Notes under the pieces: model-generated
The model's input: the letters and a program-made list of their open reading frames with translations, nothing else
What the model was told of the DNA's origin: nothing
The model's database searches: none
In this document: in pieces, positions 10,329 to 18,066 of the stretch
Numbering within the stretch: the first letter of the stretch is position 1
How the letters are laid out: every line of letters starts with the position of its first letter
Source: Balneatrix alpica DSM 16621
Lineage (GTDB): Bacteria; Pseudomonadota; Gammaproteobacteria; Pseudomonadales; Balneatricaceae
DNA length: 64,000 bases
Reading direction: 5' to 3'
NCBI RefSeq assembly: GCF_000619885.1
Contig: NZ_JHUZ01000011.1
Span: forward strand, 62,001-126,000
Made by a program: the position numbers and the translations under genes

Positions 10329-10719
10329 AGTGCTGACAAGGAGTCTGGTTGGGATTGGCTAGCAAGACGCACCTTGCGGCGCTGCGGTCTGGTGGGCCAT
10401 CCCTGGATACTACGACCTGCCATTTTGCGATGTTCGTCACCTTAGCCATTGGCATCGCCCAGGTAAACCCAGCACCAGTGTTTTTTCTCCCTGCTGCTTG
10501 CTCTGTTGAAAGTGGCTGCTGCTTTATATTATCCAAGGCATGGATTTAGCCAAGATATGCAAGCCTCCAAACGCACACGCAGAGCAACACCGACCTTGCT
10601 GGCGTGTTGTTGGAGCTTTACCCCACCTTTACAGAGTTTTTACCCTGGCCTGACAGCCTGCCGCATCCGGCTTAGCTAAGCTTGTTTTATCCAGCGGCAA
10701 CTTTAGCAAGGTAGAAATA
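10329..10719. other. Gene-poor junction between defence island and DUF1800 remnant
   Basis: About 390 bases without a convincing gene. An 85-codon minus-strand frame (10279-10536) and a 66-codon plus-strand frame exist here, but neither resembles a family I know and the longer one overlaps the hsdM start. The stretch should contain the hsdM promoter, though I see no clear -10/-35 pair. A second 12-bp palindrome lies at 10670-10681. Confidence 0.5.
10670..10681. promoter_or_regulatory. 12-bp palindrome sharing TTAGCTAA core with the hsdM leader palindrome
   Basis: GCTTAGCTAAGC is a perfect palindrome, and its central TTAGCTAA is identical to the centre of the palindrome at 10317-10328. It lies 38 bases before the start of the truncated DUF1800-like frame. 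It may be an operator or the relic of a small repeat; no protein is assigned. Confidence 0.35.
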
Positions 10720-10830
10720 ATGACGGACAGCGCACTCGCCCTGCAGCGTTTTGGTTATGGTTTACGCTTGGGGCAAACAGGCCCCAGCGGCGCTGATCAA
10801 GCCGATTACTGGCTACAGCAGCTGCGTTAA
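10720..10830 (+). pseudogene. Probable 5' remnant of a DUF1800-family gene
   Basis: A 36-codon frame starts at an ATG with AAGGTAG upstream and stops at TAA (10828-10830). It reads MTDSALALQRFGYGLRLGQ followed by a segment ending DYWLQQLR. The ALxRFGxG...WLxxQL pattern is how DUF1800 proteins usually begin; full members are about 450-600 residues. Everything after this beginning is gone and the lysR 3' end follows within 20 bases. I read it as a deletion remnant left when the region was rearranged, perhaps when the restriction island arrived. The match is by motif memory on a short segment, so confidence is moderate. Confidence 0.5.
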
Positions 10831-10849
10831 TGCCGCGTTTATTCCCAGG

Positions 10850-11761
10850 CTAAGCATGCTCCTTAACTAAGGCTTTCATTTCTTGCTTTAGCCAGAGTAA
10901 AGCCGGCTGCCGCTCCTGCAGTGGGTGCCAAACGCAGTTAAGGTGATAAGGCGGCACGGACTCCGGCAACTGCAGGTATTGCAGCGGCCAATAGCCCGCT
11001 AACATGGCGGCCACCTTGCTTGGCAGCACTAATAAGTGATCGGTTTGGCTGACAATCGCCGCAGCCGACATATAGCTCTGGCTGTTAACCGAGATATTGC
11101 GGGCCAAGCCCTGACTATGCAGATAGCGATCCAGGCTAGCCTGGGAGGTGCCCAGGGGGGAATGAAACACATGGGGCATCTCGATCAATTGCTGCAAGTC
11201 CAAGCGATCCTGTTGCAGCAGCCCTTGCCGTACCAGACCGGCCAGGGGTTCTTCCAGCCAAGTTTCTTTACCCAGGTAGCCAGGCACCTGCATGTATTCA
11301 TCAAACCCCAGCACCAGGTCGATCTCCCCCGTGGCCAGGGCCTCCTCCGGTAAGCGATCACGCAGGATACTGATTTCAATGTGCACATCAGGAGCTTGAC
11401 TGCGCAGGCGTTTAATCAGCGGGGGAATCAACACACACTCAACATAATCCGTGGTGCAAAGAACAAAGCGCCGTTTGGAATGGACTGGATCAAAATCCTC
11501 CTCATCCAACAGTTGCTGCTCAAGCAGCAATAACGCCTGCCGCACCCCCGGATGCAAACGCTGGGCGCGCGGGGTGGGTAACATGCCTTGCGGGGTCCGC
11601 ACCAGCAGAGGATCATTGAAAAATTGACGCAGTCGCCCCAAGGCATGACTCATCGCCGGCTGGCTGATAAACAGTGCCTCAGCCGCACGTGTCACACTGC
11701 CCTGGGTCATCAGGGCGTCAAACGCCAGTAATAGGTTGAGATCGAGCTGGTGTAGCTTCAT
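10850..11761 (-). CDS. LysR-family transcriptional regulator, divergent from aguBA
   Basis: A 303-residue LysR-type regulator. The N-terminal winged helix-turn-helix is clear (DLNLLLAFDALMTQGSVTRA, then LFISQPAMSHALGRLRQFF, residues about 8-50), followed by a substrate-binding-fold effector domain from about residue 90. The sequence style (DLNLL, FNDPLLVRTPQGM) places it nearer the NodD/SyrM-like branch than the CysB branch. It is transcribed away from aguB across a 146-bp gap that contains an inverted repeat suited to a LysR dimer. The natural inference is control of agmatine use and of its own expression. In Pseudomonas aeruginosa the agu operon is controlled by a TetR-type protein, so this pairing would differ. 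The inducer is unknown. Confidence 0.88.
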   Translation of the reverse strand: MKLHQLDLNLLLAFDALMTQGSVTRAAEALFISQPAMSHALGRLRQFFNDPLLVRTPQGMLPTPRAQRLHPGVRQALLLLEQQLLDEEDFDPVHSKRRFVLCTTDYVECVLIPPLIKRLRSQAPDVHIEISILRDRLPEEALATGEIDLVLGFDEYMQVPGYLGKETWLEEPLAGLVRQGLLQQDRLDLQQLIEMPHVFHSPLGTSQASLDRYLHSQGLARNISVNSQSYMSAAAIVSQTDHLLVLPSKVAAMLAGYWPLQYLQLPESVPPYHLNCVWHPLQERQPALLWLKQEMKALVKEHA

Positions 11762-11786
11762 CCATATTCACCTCATTTATGAGCCA

Positions 11787-11810
11787 ATCCATCCTATTCA
11801 TTTGATGGAT
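11787..11810. promoter_or_regulatory. Candidate LysR operator in lysR-aguB intergenic region
   Basis: ATCCATC, 10 bases, GATGGAT form a perfect 7-bp interrupted inverted repeat midway between lysR and aguB. The size and spacing fit a LysR-type recognition site. Its right arm overlaps the proposed aguB -35 element, which could allow either repression or activation. Binding is inferred. Confidence 0.5.
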
Positions 11811-11831
11811 AGGGATGCAAGCCTCTACACT
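11802..11831 (+). promoter_or_regulatory. Candidate sigma-70 promoter of aguBA
   Basis: TTGATG (11802-11807) and TACACT (11826-11831) are separated by 18 bases, about 76 bases before the aguB ATG. The -35 overlaps the right arm of the inverted repeat. The match is fair, not strong. Confidence 0.4.
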
Positions 11832-11907
11832 AGCGCCCTATAAATAGACGTTGCCTTGTGCAACCCACCCGACTTGTTCGGCAGCTTGCCTGCCCAGGGA
11901 GAAAAGC

Positions 11908-12795
11908 ATGACTCGTAAAGTGAAGGTCGCCGCCACTCAGATGGCTTGCAGTTGGGATATTCCGGCCAATATCGCCCGTGCCGAAAAGCTGGTACGTGAA
12001 GCGGCTGCCCAGGGCGCGCAGATCATCCTGATTCAGGAGCTGTTCGAAACCCCCTACTTCTGCATCGATCAAAGCCCAGAGCACTTTGAACTGGCCCAGG
12101 TATTTGAAGAAAGCGAGCTGATTGCTCACTTTGCTGACTTGGCAGCGGAGCTGGAAGTGGTGCTACCGATTTCCTTCTTCGAGCGTCGCGGCAATGCCCA
12201 CTACAACTCGCTGGTGGTGATTGATGCCGATGGCACCATTGGCGAAGTTTACCGTAAGACCCATATTCCCAATGGCCCGGCTTACCAGGAGAAGCAATTC
12301 TTCACCCCTGGCGATAGCGGCTTTATCGTCTGGGAAACCCGCTATGCCGATATCGGCGTTGGTATCTGTTGGGACCAGTGGTTCCCGGAAACCGCCCGCA
12401 GCCTGGCATTACTGGGTGCTGAGTTGATTTTCTTCCCCACGGCGATTGGCTCCGAGCCCGCTTACCCGGAAATCGACTCTCAGCCACACTGGACCCGTGT
12501 GCAACAGGGCCATGCCGCCGCCAACCTGGTGCCGGTGATTGCCTCCAACCGCATCGGTACCGAGGCCAGCAAGCATATCGACGGTCTGGAAATGACCTTC
12601 TACGGTTCTTCTTTTATCGCTGATCAAACCGGTGCCTTGGTTGCCCAAGCCGACAAAACCAGCGAGTGCGTACTGGTACACGAATTTGACCTGGATGCCA
12701 TTCGCAAACAGCGTCAGGCCTGGGGCTTGTTCCGCGACCGCCGTCCGGAAATGTATGATGCCCTGCTGACCTCCGATGGCGAAACCCGCTGGTAA
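11908..12795 (+). CDS. aguB: N-carbamoylputrescine amidase
   Basis: AguB hydrolyses N-carbamoylputrescine to putrescine, CO2 and ammonia in the cytoplasm, the second step of the agmatine route to polyamines. I choose the ATG at 11908 (MTRKVKVAATQMACSW, 295 residues) because AGGGAG precedes it at good spacing and the length matches the family. A further upstream in-frame start would add 19 unrelated residues. The nitrilase-fold catalytic triad is visible: Glu in ILIQELFETPYF (near residue 42), Lys in VYRKTHIPNGPAY (near 115) and Cys in GVGICWDQWFPE (near 152). It is followed after 45 bases by aguA, so the two pathway enzymes form an operon. Confidence 0.95.
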   Translation: MTRKVKVAATQMACSWDIPANIARAEKLVREAAAQGAQIILIQELFETPYFCIDQSPEHFELAQVFEESELIAHFADLAAELEVVLPISFFERRGNAHYNSLVVIDADGTIGEVYRKTHIPNGPAYQEKQFFTPGDSGFIVWETRYADIGVGICWDQWFPETARSLALLGAELIFFPTAIGSEPAYPEIDSQPHWTRVQQGHAAANLVPVIASNRIGTEASKHIDGLEMTFYGSSFIADQTGALVAQADKTSECVLVHEFDLDAIRKQRQAWGLFRDRRPEMYDALLTSDGETRW

Positions 12796-12840
12796 GTGAC
12801 TCTTGTGACCAGGGCCGATGGCTCTGGATAAGGACAGAAT

Positions 12841-13926
12841 ATGAGTAGCACTCCTACTACACCGCAAGCCGATGGCTTCAGCATGCCGGCAGAATGGGCT
12901 GCGCAGCAGGCTGTCTGGATGCTCTGGCCCTATCGCCCAGATAACTGGCGTAATCAGGGCTTGCCCGCCCAACAGACCTTTGCCCAGGTCGCTGCCGCTA
13001 TTAGCGCCGTCACCCCTGTGTGGATGGGTGTTCCCGCTGCCCATATGGAGCAGGCGCGCGCCATCATGCCCGCTGGGGTCAAGCTGGTGAGTATTGAAAG
13101 CGACGATTGCTGGGCGCGGGACACCGGCCCCACGGTGGTGACCCACTCCTCCGGTGAATGCCGTGGCATTGACTGGGGCTTTAATGCCTGGGGCGGCCAT
13201 CAAGGTGGCCTTTATGCCCCCTGGGACAAAGATGAGCGCGTTGCCCAGCAGATGCTGGCCGCGCACGGCTTTGCCCGTTATCAGGCGCCCTTGATTCTGG
13301 AAGGCGGCTCTATCCATGTTGATGGCGAAGGCACCTGTCTCACCACCGCTGAGTGCCTGCTCAATCCCAATCGCAATCCGCACCTGAATAAGGAACAGAT
13401 TGAAGACTATCTGCGCAGCTACCTCAATGTCAGCCAGTTCATCTGGTTAGATGAAGGGGTCTACATGGATGAGACTGACGGCCATATCGATAATATGTGC
13501 TGTTTTGCTCGCCCCGGTGAGGTCATTCTGCATTGGACCGATGATGAGCAAGACCCTCAGTACCCACGCTCCCAGGCGGCCTATCAGGTGTTATCGCAAG
13601 CCAAGGATGCCCAGGGTCGCTCGCTGAAAATCTGGAAGATGCCACAACCCGGTCCTCTATACTGCACAGAAGCGGAAGCTCAGGGAGTGGAAGTGGGCAC
13701 TGGTGTGCCCCGCCGGGCGGGTGAACGCCTAGCCGGCTCCTACGTCAACTTCCTGATCACCAATGGCCGGATCGTGTTCCCCTTGCTGGACCCGGCTACC
13801 GATGACCAGGCTGCGGCGCTGCTACAGGAAATTTTTCCTGAGTATGAGATTGTCGGTGTCCCTGCACGGGAGATTCTGTTAGGGGGCGGCAATATCCATT
13901 GCATCACCCAACAGATTCCGGCTTAA
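12841..13926 (+). CDS. aguA: Agmatine deiminase
   Basis: AguA converts agmatine to N-carbamoylputrescine and ammonia; AguB acts next. The 361-residue product has the peptidyl-arginine-deiminase-like fold of the family. Visible signatures are [16 protein letters not shown] at the N-terminus, the substrate-binding [11 protein letters not shown] (near residue 85), [12 protein letters not shown] (near 155), the catalytic His in [13 protein letters not shown] (near 218) and the catalytic Cys in [13 protein letters not shown] near the C-terminus. The ATG at 12841 is preceded by AAGGACAG. With aguB it supplies putrescine from arginine-derived agmatine or lets agmatine serve as a nitrogen source. A strong terminator follows. 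Confidence 0.96.
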   Translation: MSSTPTTPQADGFSMPAEWAAQQAVWMLWPYRPDNWRNQGLPAQQTFAQVAAAISAVTPVWMGVPAAHMEQARAIMPAGVKLVSIESDDCWARDTGPTVVTHSSGECRGIDWGFNAWGGHQGGLYAPWDKDERVAQQMLAAHGFARYQAPLILEGGSIHVDGEGTCLTTAECLLNPNRNPHLNKEQIEDYLRSYLNVSQFIWLDEGVYMDETDGHIDNMCCFARPGEVILHWTDDEQDPQYPRSQAAYQVLSQAKDAQGRSLKIWKMPQPGPLYCTEAEAQGVEVGTGVPRRAGERLAGSYVNFLITNGRIVFPLLDPATDDQAAALLQEIFPEYEIVGVPAREILLGGGNIHCITQQIPA

Positions 13927-13938
13927 GCCTGCTATCTA

Positions 13939-13961
13939 TTACCCCCGCTCTGCGGGGGTAA
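13939..13961 (+). terminator. Rho-independent terminator of aguBA
   Basis: A perfect 10-bp stem (TTACCCCCGC / GCGGGGGTAA) with a TCT loop lies 12 bases after the aguA stop and is followed by TTATTT. This fits termination of the plus-strand agu operon. Confidence 0.85.
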
Positions 13962-14112
13962 TTATTTGCATGATTCGATAGTACAGAAGCAATTGACAAC
14001 CCAGGAAAGACAAGGAATAATTCGCGGCCTCGAATCGCTCCAGGGCGTTTGGATCAAGCTTTTAATCAGCCAATCCAACACTAGCTCCTGACAGCAAAAC
14101 AGAAATAAAGAC

Positions 14113-14140
14113 TTTGATTTTCTTAAAATTTCTGTATAAT
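14113..14140 (+). promoter_or_regulatory. Promoter of the tRNA array
   Basis: A consensus TATAAT at 14135-14140 follows a weaker -35 (TTTGAT, 14113-14118; 16-base spacer). Just downstream is the GC-rich run CGGGGCG, the kind of discriminator found in stable-RNA promoters under stringent control. The first tRNA begins 15 bases after the -10. Confidence 0.65.
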
Positions 14141-14155
14141 TCGGGGCGTTTTTGC

Positions 14156-14230
14156 AGGGGTGTAGCCAAGCGGTAAGGCAGCGGGTTTTGATCCCGTCAT
14201 GCGTAGGTTCGAATCCTTCCACCCCTGCCA
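14156..14230 (+). tRNA. tRNA-Gln (TTG), copy 1
   Basis: 75 bases ending with an encoded CCA. Acceptor arms AGGGGTG / CACCCCT pair fully. The anticodon loop TTTTGAT reads TTG, so glutamine (CAA/CAG). The D-arm segment GCCAAGCGGTAAGGC is typical of bacterial tRNA-Gln. The T-stem GTAGG / CCTTC contains one U-U mismatch (second pair). Confidence 0.95.
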
Positions 14231-14232
14231 TC

Positions 14233-14309
14233 GGCAATGTAGCTCAGCCGGTTAGAGCGACGCACTCATAATGCGTAGGTCACTGGTTCGACTCCAGTCA
14301 TTGCCACCA
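14233..14309 (+). tRNA. tRNA-Met (CAT), elongator, copy 1
   Basis: 77 bases with encoded CCA. Acceptor GGCAATG / CATTGCC pairs fully and the anticodon loop CTCATAA reads CAT. The body (TAGCTCAGCCGGTTAGAGC, CATAATGCG) matches elongator methionine tRNA. It lacks the unpaired first base of the initiator, and I see no strong tRNA-Ile2 features. It begins two bases after the preceding tRNA, so the array is surely one transcript. Confidence 0.93.
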
Positions 14310-14315
14310 TGTAAC

Positions 14316-14390
14316 AGGGGTGTAGCCAAGCGGTAAGGCAGCGGGTTTTGATCCCGTCATGCGTAGGTTCGAATCCTTCCACCCCTGCCA
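14316..14390 (+). tRNA. tRNA-Gln (TTG), copy 2
   Basis: Identical over its 75 bases to the first tRNA-Gln of the array, including the T-stem mismatch and encoded CCA. It is separated from the preceding tRNA-Met by six bases. Confidence 0.95.
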
Positions 14391-14392
14391 TC

Positions 14393-14469
14393 GGCAATGT
14401 AGCTCAGTCGGTTAGAGCGACGCACTCATAATGCGTAGGTCACTGGTTCGATTCCAGTCATTGCCACCA
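14393..14469 (+). tRNA. tRNA-Met (CAT), elongator, copy 2
   Basis: 77 bases. It differs from copy 1 by a C-to-T in the D loop (AGCTCAGTCGG) and a C-to-T in the T loop (TTCGATT in place of TTCGACT). Both positions are in loops, so folding is unaffected. Confidence 0.93.
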
Positions 14470-14473
14470 TAAC

Positions 14474-14548
14474 AGGGGTGTAGCCAAGCGGTAAGGCAGC
14501 GGGTTTTGATCCCGTCATGCGTAGGTTCGAATCCTTCCACCCCTGCCA
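14474..14548 (+). tRNA. tRNA-Gln (TTG), copy 3
   Basis: Third identical 75-base tRNA-Gln, ending the array. No clear hairpin terminator follows; the 140 bases up to 14688 show nothing else I can assign. Confidence 0.95.
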
Positions 14549-14688
14549 CATGCTCCCTCTTATCTTCGCTTAATATTCTCCAAGCAAAACACTGCAAATA
14601 GTCCTTGCTATCTTCCAGCATGACTCACTGATTTCTGCTTCCTTTTCATCTGCAGACCTCCCTGTCCGCTTATCCTACAGCGCAAAGA

Positions 14689-15012
14689 CTACTTATCCTT
14701 AGCTGGGAAAGGCATCCCCGGGAAAGGCGTCACCTTTGACTCCCCATCACGAATCTTGCTCACCCCCAGCTGCGCTACTTCATCAATACGAATCACCGCA
14801 TGCAGTGGGATATAGCTACGCTTCACCTCAGCAAACTCCGCCTTGAGTTTCTCTTCCGCCGGATCAACCAATACTTGGCTGCGCTCACCAAAGACAAATT
14901 CCTCCACCTCCAGGAATCCCCAAAGGTCACTCTGCCCCACCGAACGAGCAAAGAGTTCATAAACCTTATCCTGGTTATGGAAAATCACCCGATATACCGC
15001 TTTTTTACTCAT
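14689..15012 (-). CDS. DUF1820 family protein
   Basis: A 107-residue protein (MSKKAVYRVIFHNQDKVYEL) matching the small conserved DUF1820 family found next to miaB in Pseudomonas and relatives. The ATG at 15012 gives the family length; an upstream start would add 25 unlike residues. No signal peptide or membrane segment is seen. Notable conserved-looking segments are LWGFLEVEEFVFGE and YIPLHAVIRIDEV. The function is not established. It is divergent from miaB, and the 162-bp gap holds a promoter for each direction. Confidence 0.85.
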   Translation of the reverse strand: MSKKAVYRVIFHNQDKVYELFARSVGQSDLWGFLEVEEFVFGERSQVLVDPAEEKLKAEFAEVKRSYIPLHAVIRIDEVAQLGVSKIRDGESKVTPFPGMPFPAKDK

Positions 15013-15066
15013 AGCCTTTCTTACTTCACCAACCTGGGTTTGCAGCCTACTACTGCTTAGGCGCGC

Positions 15067-15095
15067 ATTATACGCCCCGGCCTGCAAGCGGTCAG
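15067..15095 (-). promoter_or_regulatory. Candidate promoter of the DUF1820 gene
   Basis: On the minus strand TATAAT (15072-15067) lies 17 bases downstream of CTGACC (15095-15090), about 55 bases before the start codon. The -10 is perfect and the -35 partial. Confidence 0.45.
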
Positions 15096-15123
15096 CGTGC
15101 TATTTTTTGCCCACCAGGATGGC

Positions 15124-15129
15124 TATAAT
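15124..15129 (+). promoter_or_regulatory. Candidate -10 element of miaB promoter
   Basis: A perfect TATAAT stands 45 bases before the miaB ATG. The -35 region is T-rich and poor, so this is a weak or activator-helped promoter if real. Confidence 0.4.
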
Positions 15130-15174
15130 GGCCGGCTTAGTATTTAGCCAGCCCCATGGGGTGTCAGAGAGTTC

Positions 15175-16524
15175 ATGTCCAAGAAGGTTTTTATTCAGAC
15201 CCACGGTTGTCAGATGAATGAATATGACTCTTCACGCATGCTAGACCTGCTGCGGGAAAGTCATCATATGGAAGTCACTGATAACCCCGAGGAAGCAGAC
15301 CTACTGCTGCTCAACACCTGCTCGATCCGTGAGAAAGCGCAAGACAAGGTGTTCCATCAGCTGGGGCGCTGGAGAAAACTCAAGGAGAAGAATCCAGAGC
15401 TATTAATCGGTGTGGGGGGGTGTGTCGCCAGCCAGGAAGGGGACGCCATCCGTCAGCGCGCGCCCTACGTTAACCTGGTGTTTGGCCCCCAGACTCTGCA
15501 CCGTTTACCCGAGATGGTTGATGCCAGCCTCAAATACCAAGAAGCCCAGGTAGATATCAGCTTCCCTGAGATCGAAAAGTTTGACCGCCTTCCTGCCCCG
15601 CGGGTAGAGGGTGCGGAAGCCTTTGTATCGATCATGGAAGGCTGCAGCAAATACTGCACCTTCTGCGTCGTACCCTATACCCGTGGTGAAGAAGTCAGCC
15701 GCCCGGTAGAGGATGTGCTCAGTGAAATTATTCACCTGGCCGAACAAGGGGTACGTGAAGTCAACCTGCTAGGCCAGAATGTCAACGCCTATCGCGGCCA
15801 AACCGCCGATGGCGACACTGCCGATCTGGCAGAGCTGCTGCACTATGTGGCGGCCATTGAGGGCATCGACCGGATTCGCTACACCACCTCTCATCCGGTT
15901 GAGTTCTCCGACAGCTTGATTGAGGCCTATGCCGAGATTCCGGAGTTGGTCAGTCATCTGCACCTGCCGGTTCAAAGTGGTTCCGACCGTATTCTGGCGC
16001 TGATGAAGCGCGGCCATACCGCCCTTGAGTACAAATCCAAGATTCGTCGCCTGCGTAAAGTCCGCCCCGATATTTCCATTTCTTCTGACTTTATCATCGG
16101 CTTCCCCGGCGAAACCGAAGCAGACTTTGAAGCCACGATGAACCTGATCCAGGAGATCGGCTTCGATGCTTCCTTCAGCTTCGTCTATAGTCGCCGCCCT
16201 GGCACACCAGCATCGGATTACCCGGATGATGTCCCCGAAGAAGTGAAAAAGCAGCGCCTGAACATTCTGCAGAGTCGTATTACCCAACAGGCGATGCAGA
16301 TCAGCCGTCGCATGGTGGATAGCACCCAGCGTATTCTGGTTAGCGGCTACAGCAAAAAGGATCCCGGTCAACTGCAGGGGCGCACCGAGAATAACCGCGT
16401 GGTTAACTTCCGCTGTGACAACCCTGACCTGATCGGCAAATTTGCCGAAGTACGTATTGTCTCAGCCTACGCCAACTCCTTGCTTGGCGAGCTGATCAGC
16501 TCCGAGCTGGATGTACGCCACTAA
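15175..16524 (+). CDS. miaB: tRNA-2-methylthio-N6-dimethylallyladenosine synthase MiaB
   Basis: MiaB is a radical-SAM methylthiotransferase that adds a methylthio group to i6A37 of tRNAs reading UNN codons. The 449-residue protein shows the N-terminal MTTase domain with its cluster cysteines ([32 protein letters not shown]), the radical-SAM CxxxCxxC motif in [16 protein letters not shown] near residues 157-164, and a C-terminal TRAM domain (from about 378). It heads a plus-strand run with phoH, ybeY, corC and lnt, the order seen in Pseudomonas. Confidence 0.97.
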   Translation: MSKKVFIQTHGCQMNEYDSSRMLDLLRESHHMEVTDNPEEADLLLLNTCSIREKAQDKVFHQLGRWRKLKEKNPELLIGVGGCVASQEGDAIRQRAPYVNLVFGPQTLHRLPEMVDASLKYQEAQVDISFPEIEKFDRLPAPRVEGAEAFVSIMEGCSKYCTFCVVPYTRGEEVSRPVEDVLSEIIHLAEQGVREVNLLGQNVNAYRGQTADGDTADLAELLHYVAAIEGIDRIRYTTSHPVEFSDSLIEAYAEIPELVSHLHLPVQSGSDRILALMKRGHTALEYKSKIRRLRKVRPDISISSDFIIGFPGETEADFEATMNLIQEIGFDASFSFVYSRRPGTPASDYPDDVPEEVKKQRLNILQSRITQQAMQISRRMVDSTQRILVSGYSKKDPGQLQGRTENNRVVNFRCDNPDLIGKFAEVRIVSAYANSLLGELISSELDVRH

Positions 16525-16592
16525 CGCCATTCACGGTCTGGGTCTCCTTTCTACCCAGACCGTACTCGCTTTAGGCACAAGGAATCCCATCG

Positions 16593-17597
16593 TTGACTAG
16601 TGAACTCCACGCCACCACCAGCCTGCACCTGGAGCCAGAGCAGGCGGAATACCTGGCCAATCTCTGTGGTCAGTTTGACGAACACTTGCGTCTGATTGAG
16701 CGCCGCCTGAATCTGACCATTCATAATCGCGCCTTTCATTTCCAACTCTCGGGTGGCGAACCGGCCAGCCTGGTTGCTGCCGAGCACATGCTCCGCCAGC
16801 TCTATCGGGAAGCAGCCAACGGCACCCAGATCACCGCTGATCTAGTGCATCTCTATCTGCAGGAAACCGGCATTGAAGCCCAGGTGCTGTCAGACAAAGT
16901 CATGCCGGATGGTGAGCATGAAGAGGTGGTGATCCGCACCCGCAAGGCGTTGATCAAACCCCGTGGCGAAAATCAAAAAGGCTATGTCAAAGCGATTCGC
17001 AGCCACGACATCAACTTTGGCATTGGTCCAGCCGGTACTGGTAAAACCTATCTGGCGGTAGCCTGTGCCGTGGATGCCCTGGAGCGGGAAGAAATCAGTC
17101 GTATCCTGCTGGTACGCCCAGCGGTGGAAGCAGGGGAAAAGCTCGGCTTCCTGCCGGGAGATCTGGCCCAGAAGATCGATCCTTATCTGCGTCCGCTCTA
17201 TGATGCCCTCTATGAAATGCTGGGCTTTGAAAAGGTTGCCAAACTGATTGAGCGCAATGTGATTGAGGTCGCCCCCCTAGCCTATATGCGTGGCCGTACC
17301 CTCAACCACTCCTTTGTCATCCTTGATGAAAGCCAAAATACCACCCGCGAGCAGATGAAGATGTTCCTGACCCGTATCGGTTTTGGCTCCACCGCGGTGA
17401 TCACCGGTGACATCACCCAGGTCGACCTGCCCAAAGGCACTCCCTCGGGCCTACGCCATGTGTTGGATGTGCTGGATGGGGTCAAAGGCATCTCGATTAC
17501 CCACTTCAAATCCAAGGATGTGGTGCGTCACCCCTTGGTACAGCGCATTGTCGAGGCCTATGACCGCTTCGAGCAAGCCAATAATGGTGGTCAATAA
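16593..17597 (+). CDS. ybeZ: PhoH-like ATPase (YbeZ)
   Basis: A 334-residue P-loop ATPase of the PhoH family, thought to work with YbeY in rRNA processing or ribosome quality control. It starts at TTG 16593 (reads [17 protein letters not shown]) with AAGGA nine bases upstream; no ATG fits the conserved N-terminus, so the rare start is decided by the ribosome binding site. Walker [12 protein letters not shown] lies near residue 147, Walker [10 protein letters not shown] near 245 and a conserved [10 protein letters not shown] further on. Its stop overlaps the ybeY start by one base (TAATG). Confidence 0.94.
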   Translation: MTSELHATTSLHLEPEQAEYLANLCGQFDEHLRLIERRLNLTIHNRAFHFQLSGGEPASLVAAEHMLRQLYREAANGTQITADLVHLYLQETGIEAQVLSDKVMPDGEHEEVVIRTRKALIKPRGENQKGYVKAIRSHDINFGIGPAGTGKTYLAVACAVDALEREEISRILLVRPAVEAGEKLGFLPGDLAQKIDPYLRPLYDALYEMLGFEKVAKLIERNVIEVAPLAYMRGRTLNHSFVILDESQNTTREQMKMFLTRIGFGSTAVITGDITQVDLPKGTPSGLRHVLDVLDGVKGISITHFKSKDVVRHPLVQRIVEAYDRFEQANNGGQ

Positions 17598-18055
17598 TGG
17601 AACTCTTCCTTGACCTGCAACTGGCCTGCGAAGCGGACAACCTCCCCACACAGGCTGACTTTGAGCGTTGGTGTGAGCAGGTGCTGGCGGAGCGCCTGGA
17701 TGAAGCCGAGCTGACTATTCGTCTGGTAGAGGTGGAAGAAAGCCAAGCACTAAACCGCGATTATCGCGGGAAAGACAAGCCGACTAACGTCTTGTCTTTC
17801 CCATTTGAAGCCCCACCTGGGGTTGAGTTATCTTTACTTGGAGACTTGGTCATCTGTGCCGAAGTGGTGGCTGCCGAAGCCGCCGAGCAGGGCAAGCCCC
17901 TCGCTCACCACTGGGCGCACATGGTGATTCATGGCCTCCTGCATCTGCTAGGCTACGATCATATTGACGAGCAAGAAGCAGAACAGATGGAGGGACTGGA
18001 ACGAGCCATCCTGGCTCAGTTGGATATCCCAGATCCCTATGCTTTGGACGAGTAG
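17597..18055 (+). CDS. ybeY: Endoribonuclease / rRNA maturation factor YbeY
   Basis: YbeY is a metal-dependent single-strand endoribonuclease used in 16S rRNA 3' maturation and 70S quality control. The 152-residue protein has the family zinc motif [15 protein letters not shown] near residues 114-128, giving the HxxxHxxxxxH ligands, and the upstream [19 protein letters not shown] signature. It is translationally coupled to the phoH-like gene by a one-base overlap. Confidence 0.96.
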   Translation: MELFLDLQLACEADNLPTQADFERWCEQVLAERLDEAELTIRLVEVEESQALNRDYRGKDKPTNVLSFPFEAPPGVELSLLGDLVICAEVVAAEAAEQGKPLAHHWAHMVIHGLLHLLGYDHIDEQEAEQMEGLERAILAQLDIPDPYALDE

Positions 18056-18066
18056 CGAGACTCTAT

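Larger units (their letters stand above)
14156..14548 (+). repeat. Tandem Gln-Met tRNA repeat (two and a half units)
   Basis: The Gln-Met pair repeats with periods of 160 and 158 bases, giving Gln-Met-Gln-Met-Gln. The intergenic spacers after Gln (TC) are identical and those after Met are nearly so (TGTAAC, TAAC). This is the pattern left by recent tandem duplication through unequal crossover. Confidence 0.9.

Noticed and set aside
10279-10536. 85-codon minus-strand frame upstream of hsdM
   Set aside because: It overlaps the hsdM start, has no clear ribosome binding site that I can support and matches no family I recognise; the hairpin and palindrome lie inside it, which fits a leader better.
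14233-14309. CAT-anticodon tRNA as possible tRNA-Ile2, since tilS is present
   Set aside because: The acceptor stem and D-arm pattern match elongator tRNA-Met; tRNA-Ile2 is expected elsewhere. The amino acid still depends on modification, so a small doubt remains.
13962-14621. Minus-strand frames across the tRNA array, reading a repeated GVEGFEPTHDGIKTRCLTA segment
   Set aside because: They are translations of tRNA-Gln genes in antisense; this peptide is a well-known false gene product of tRNA regions.
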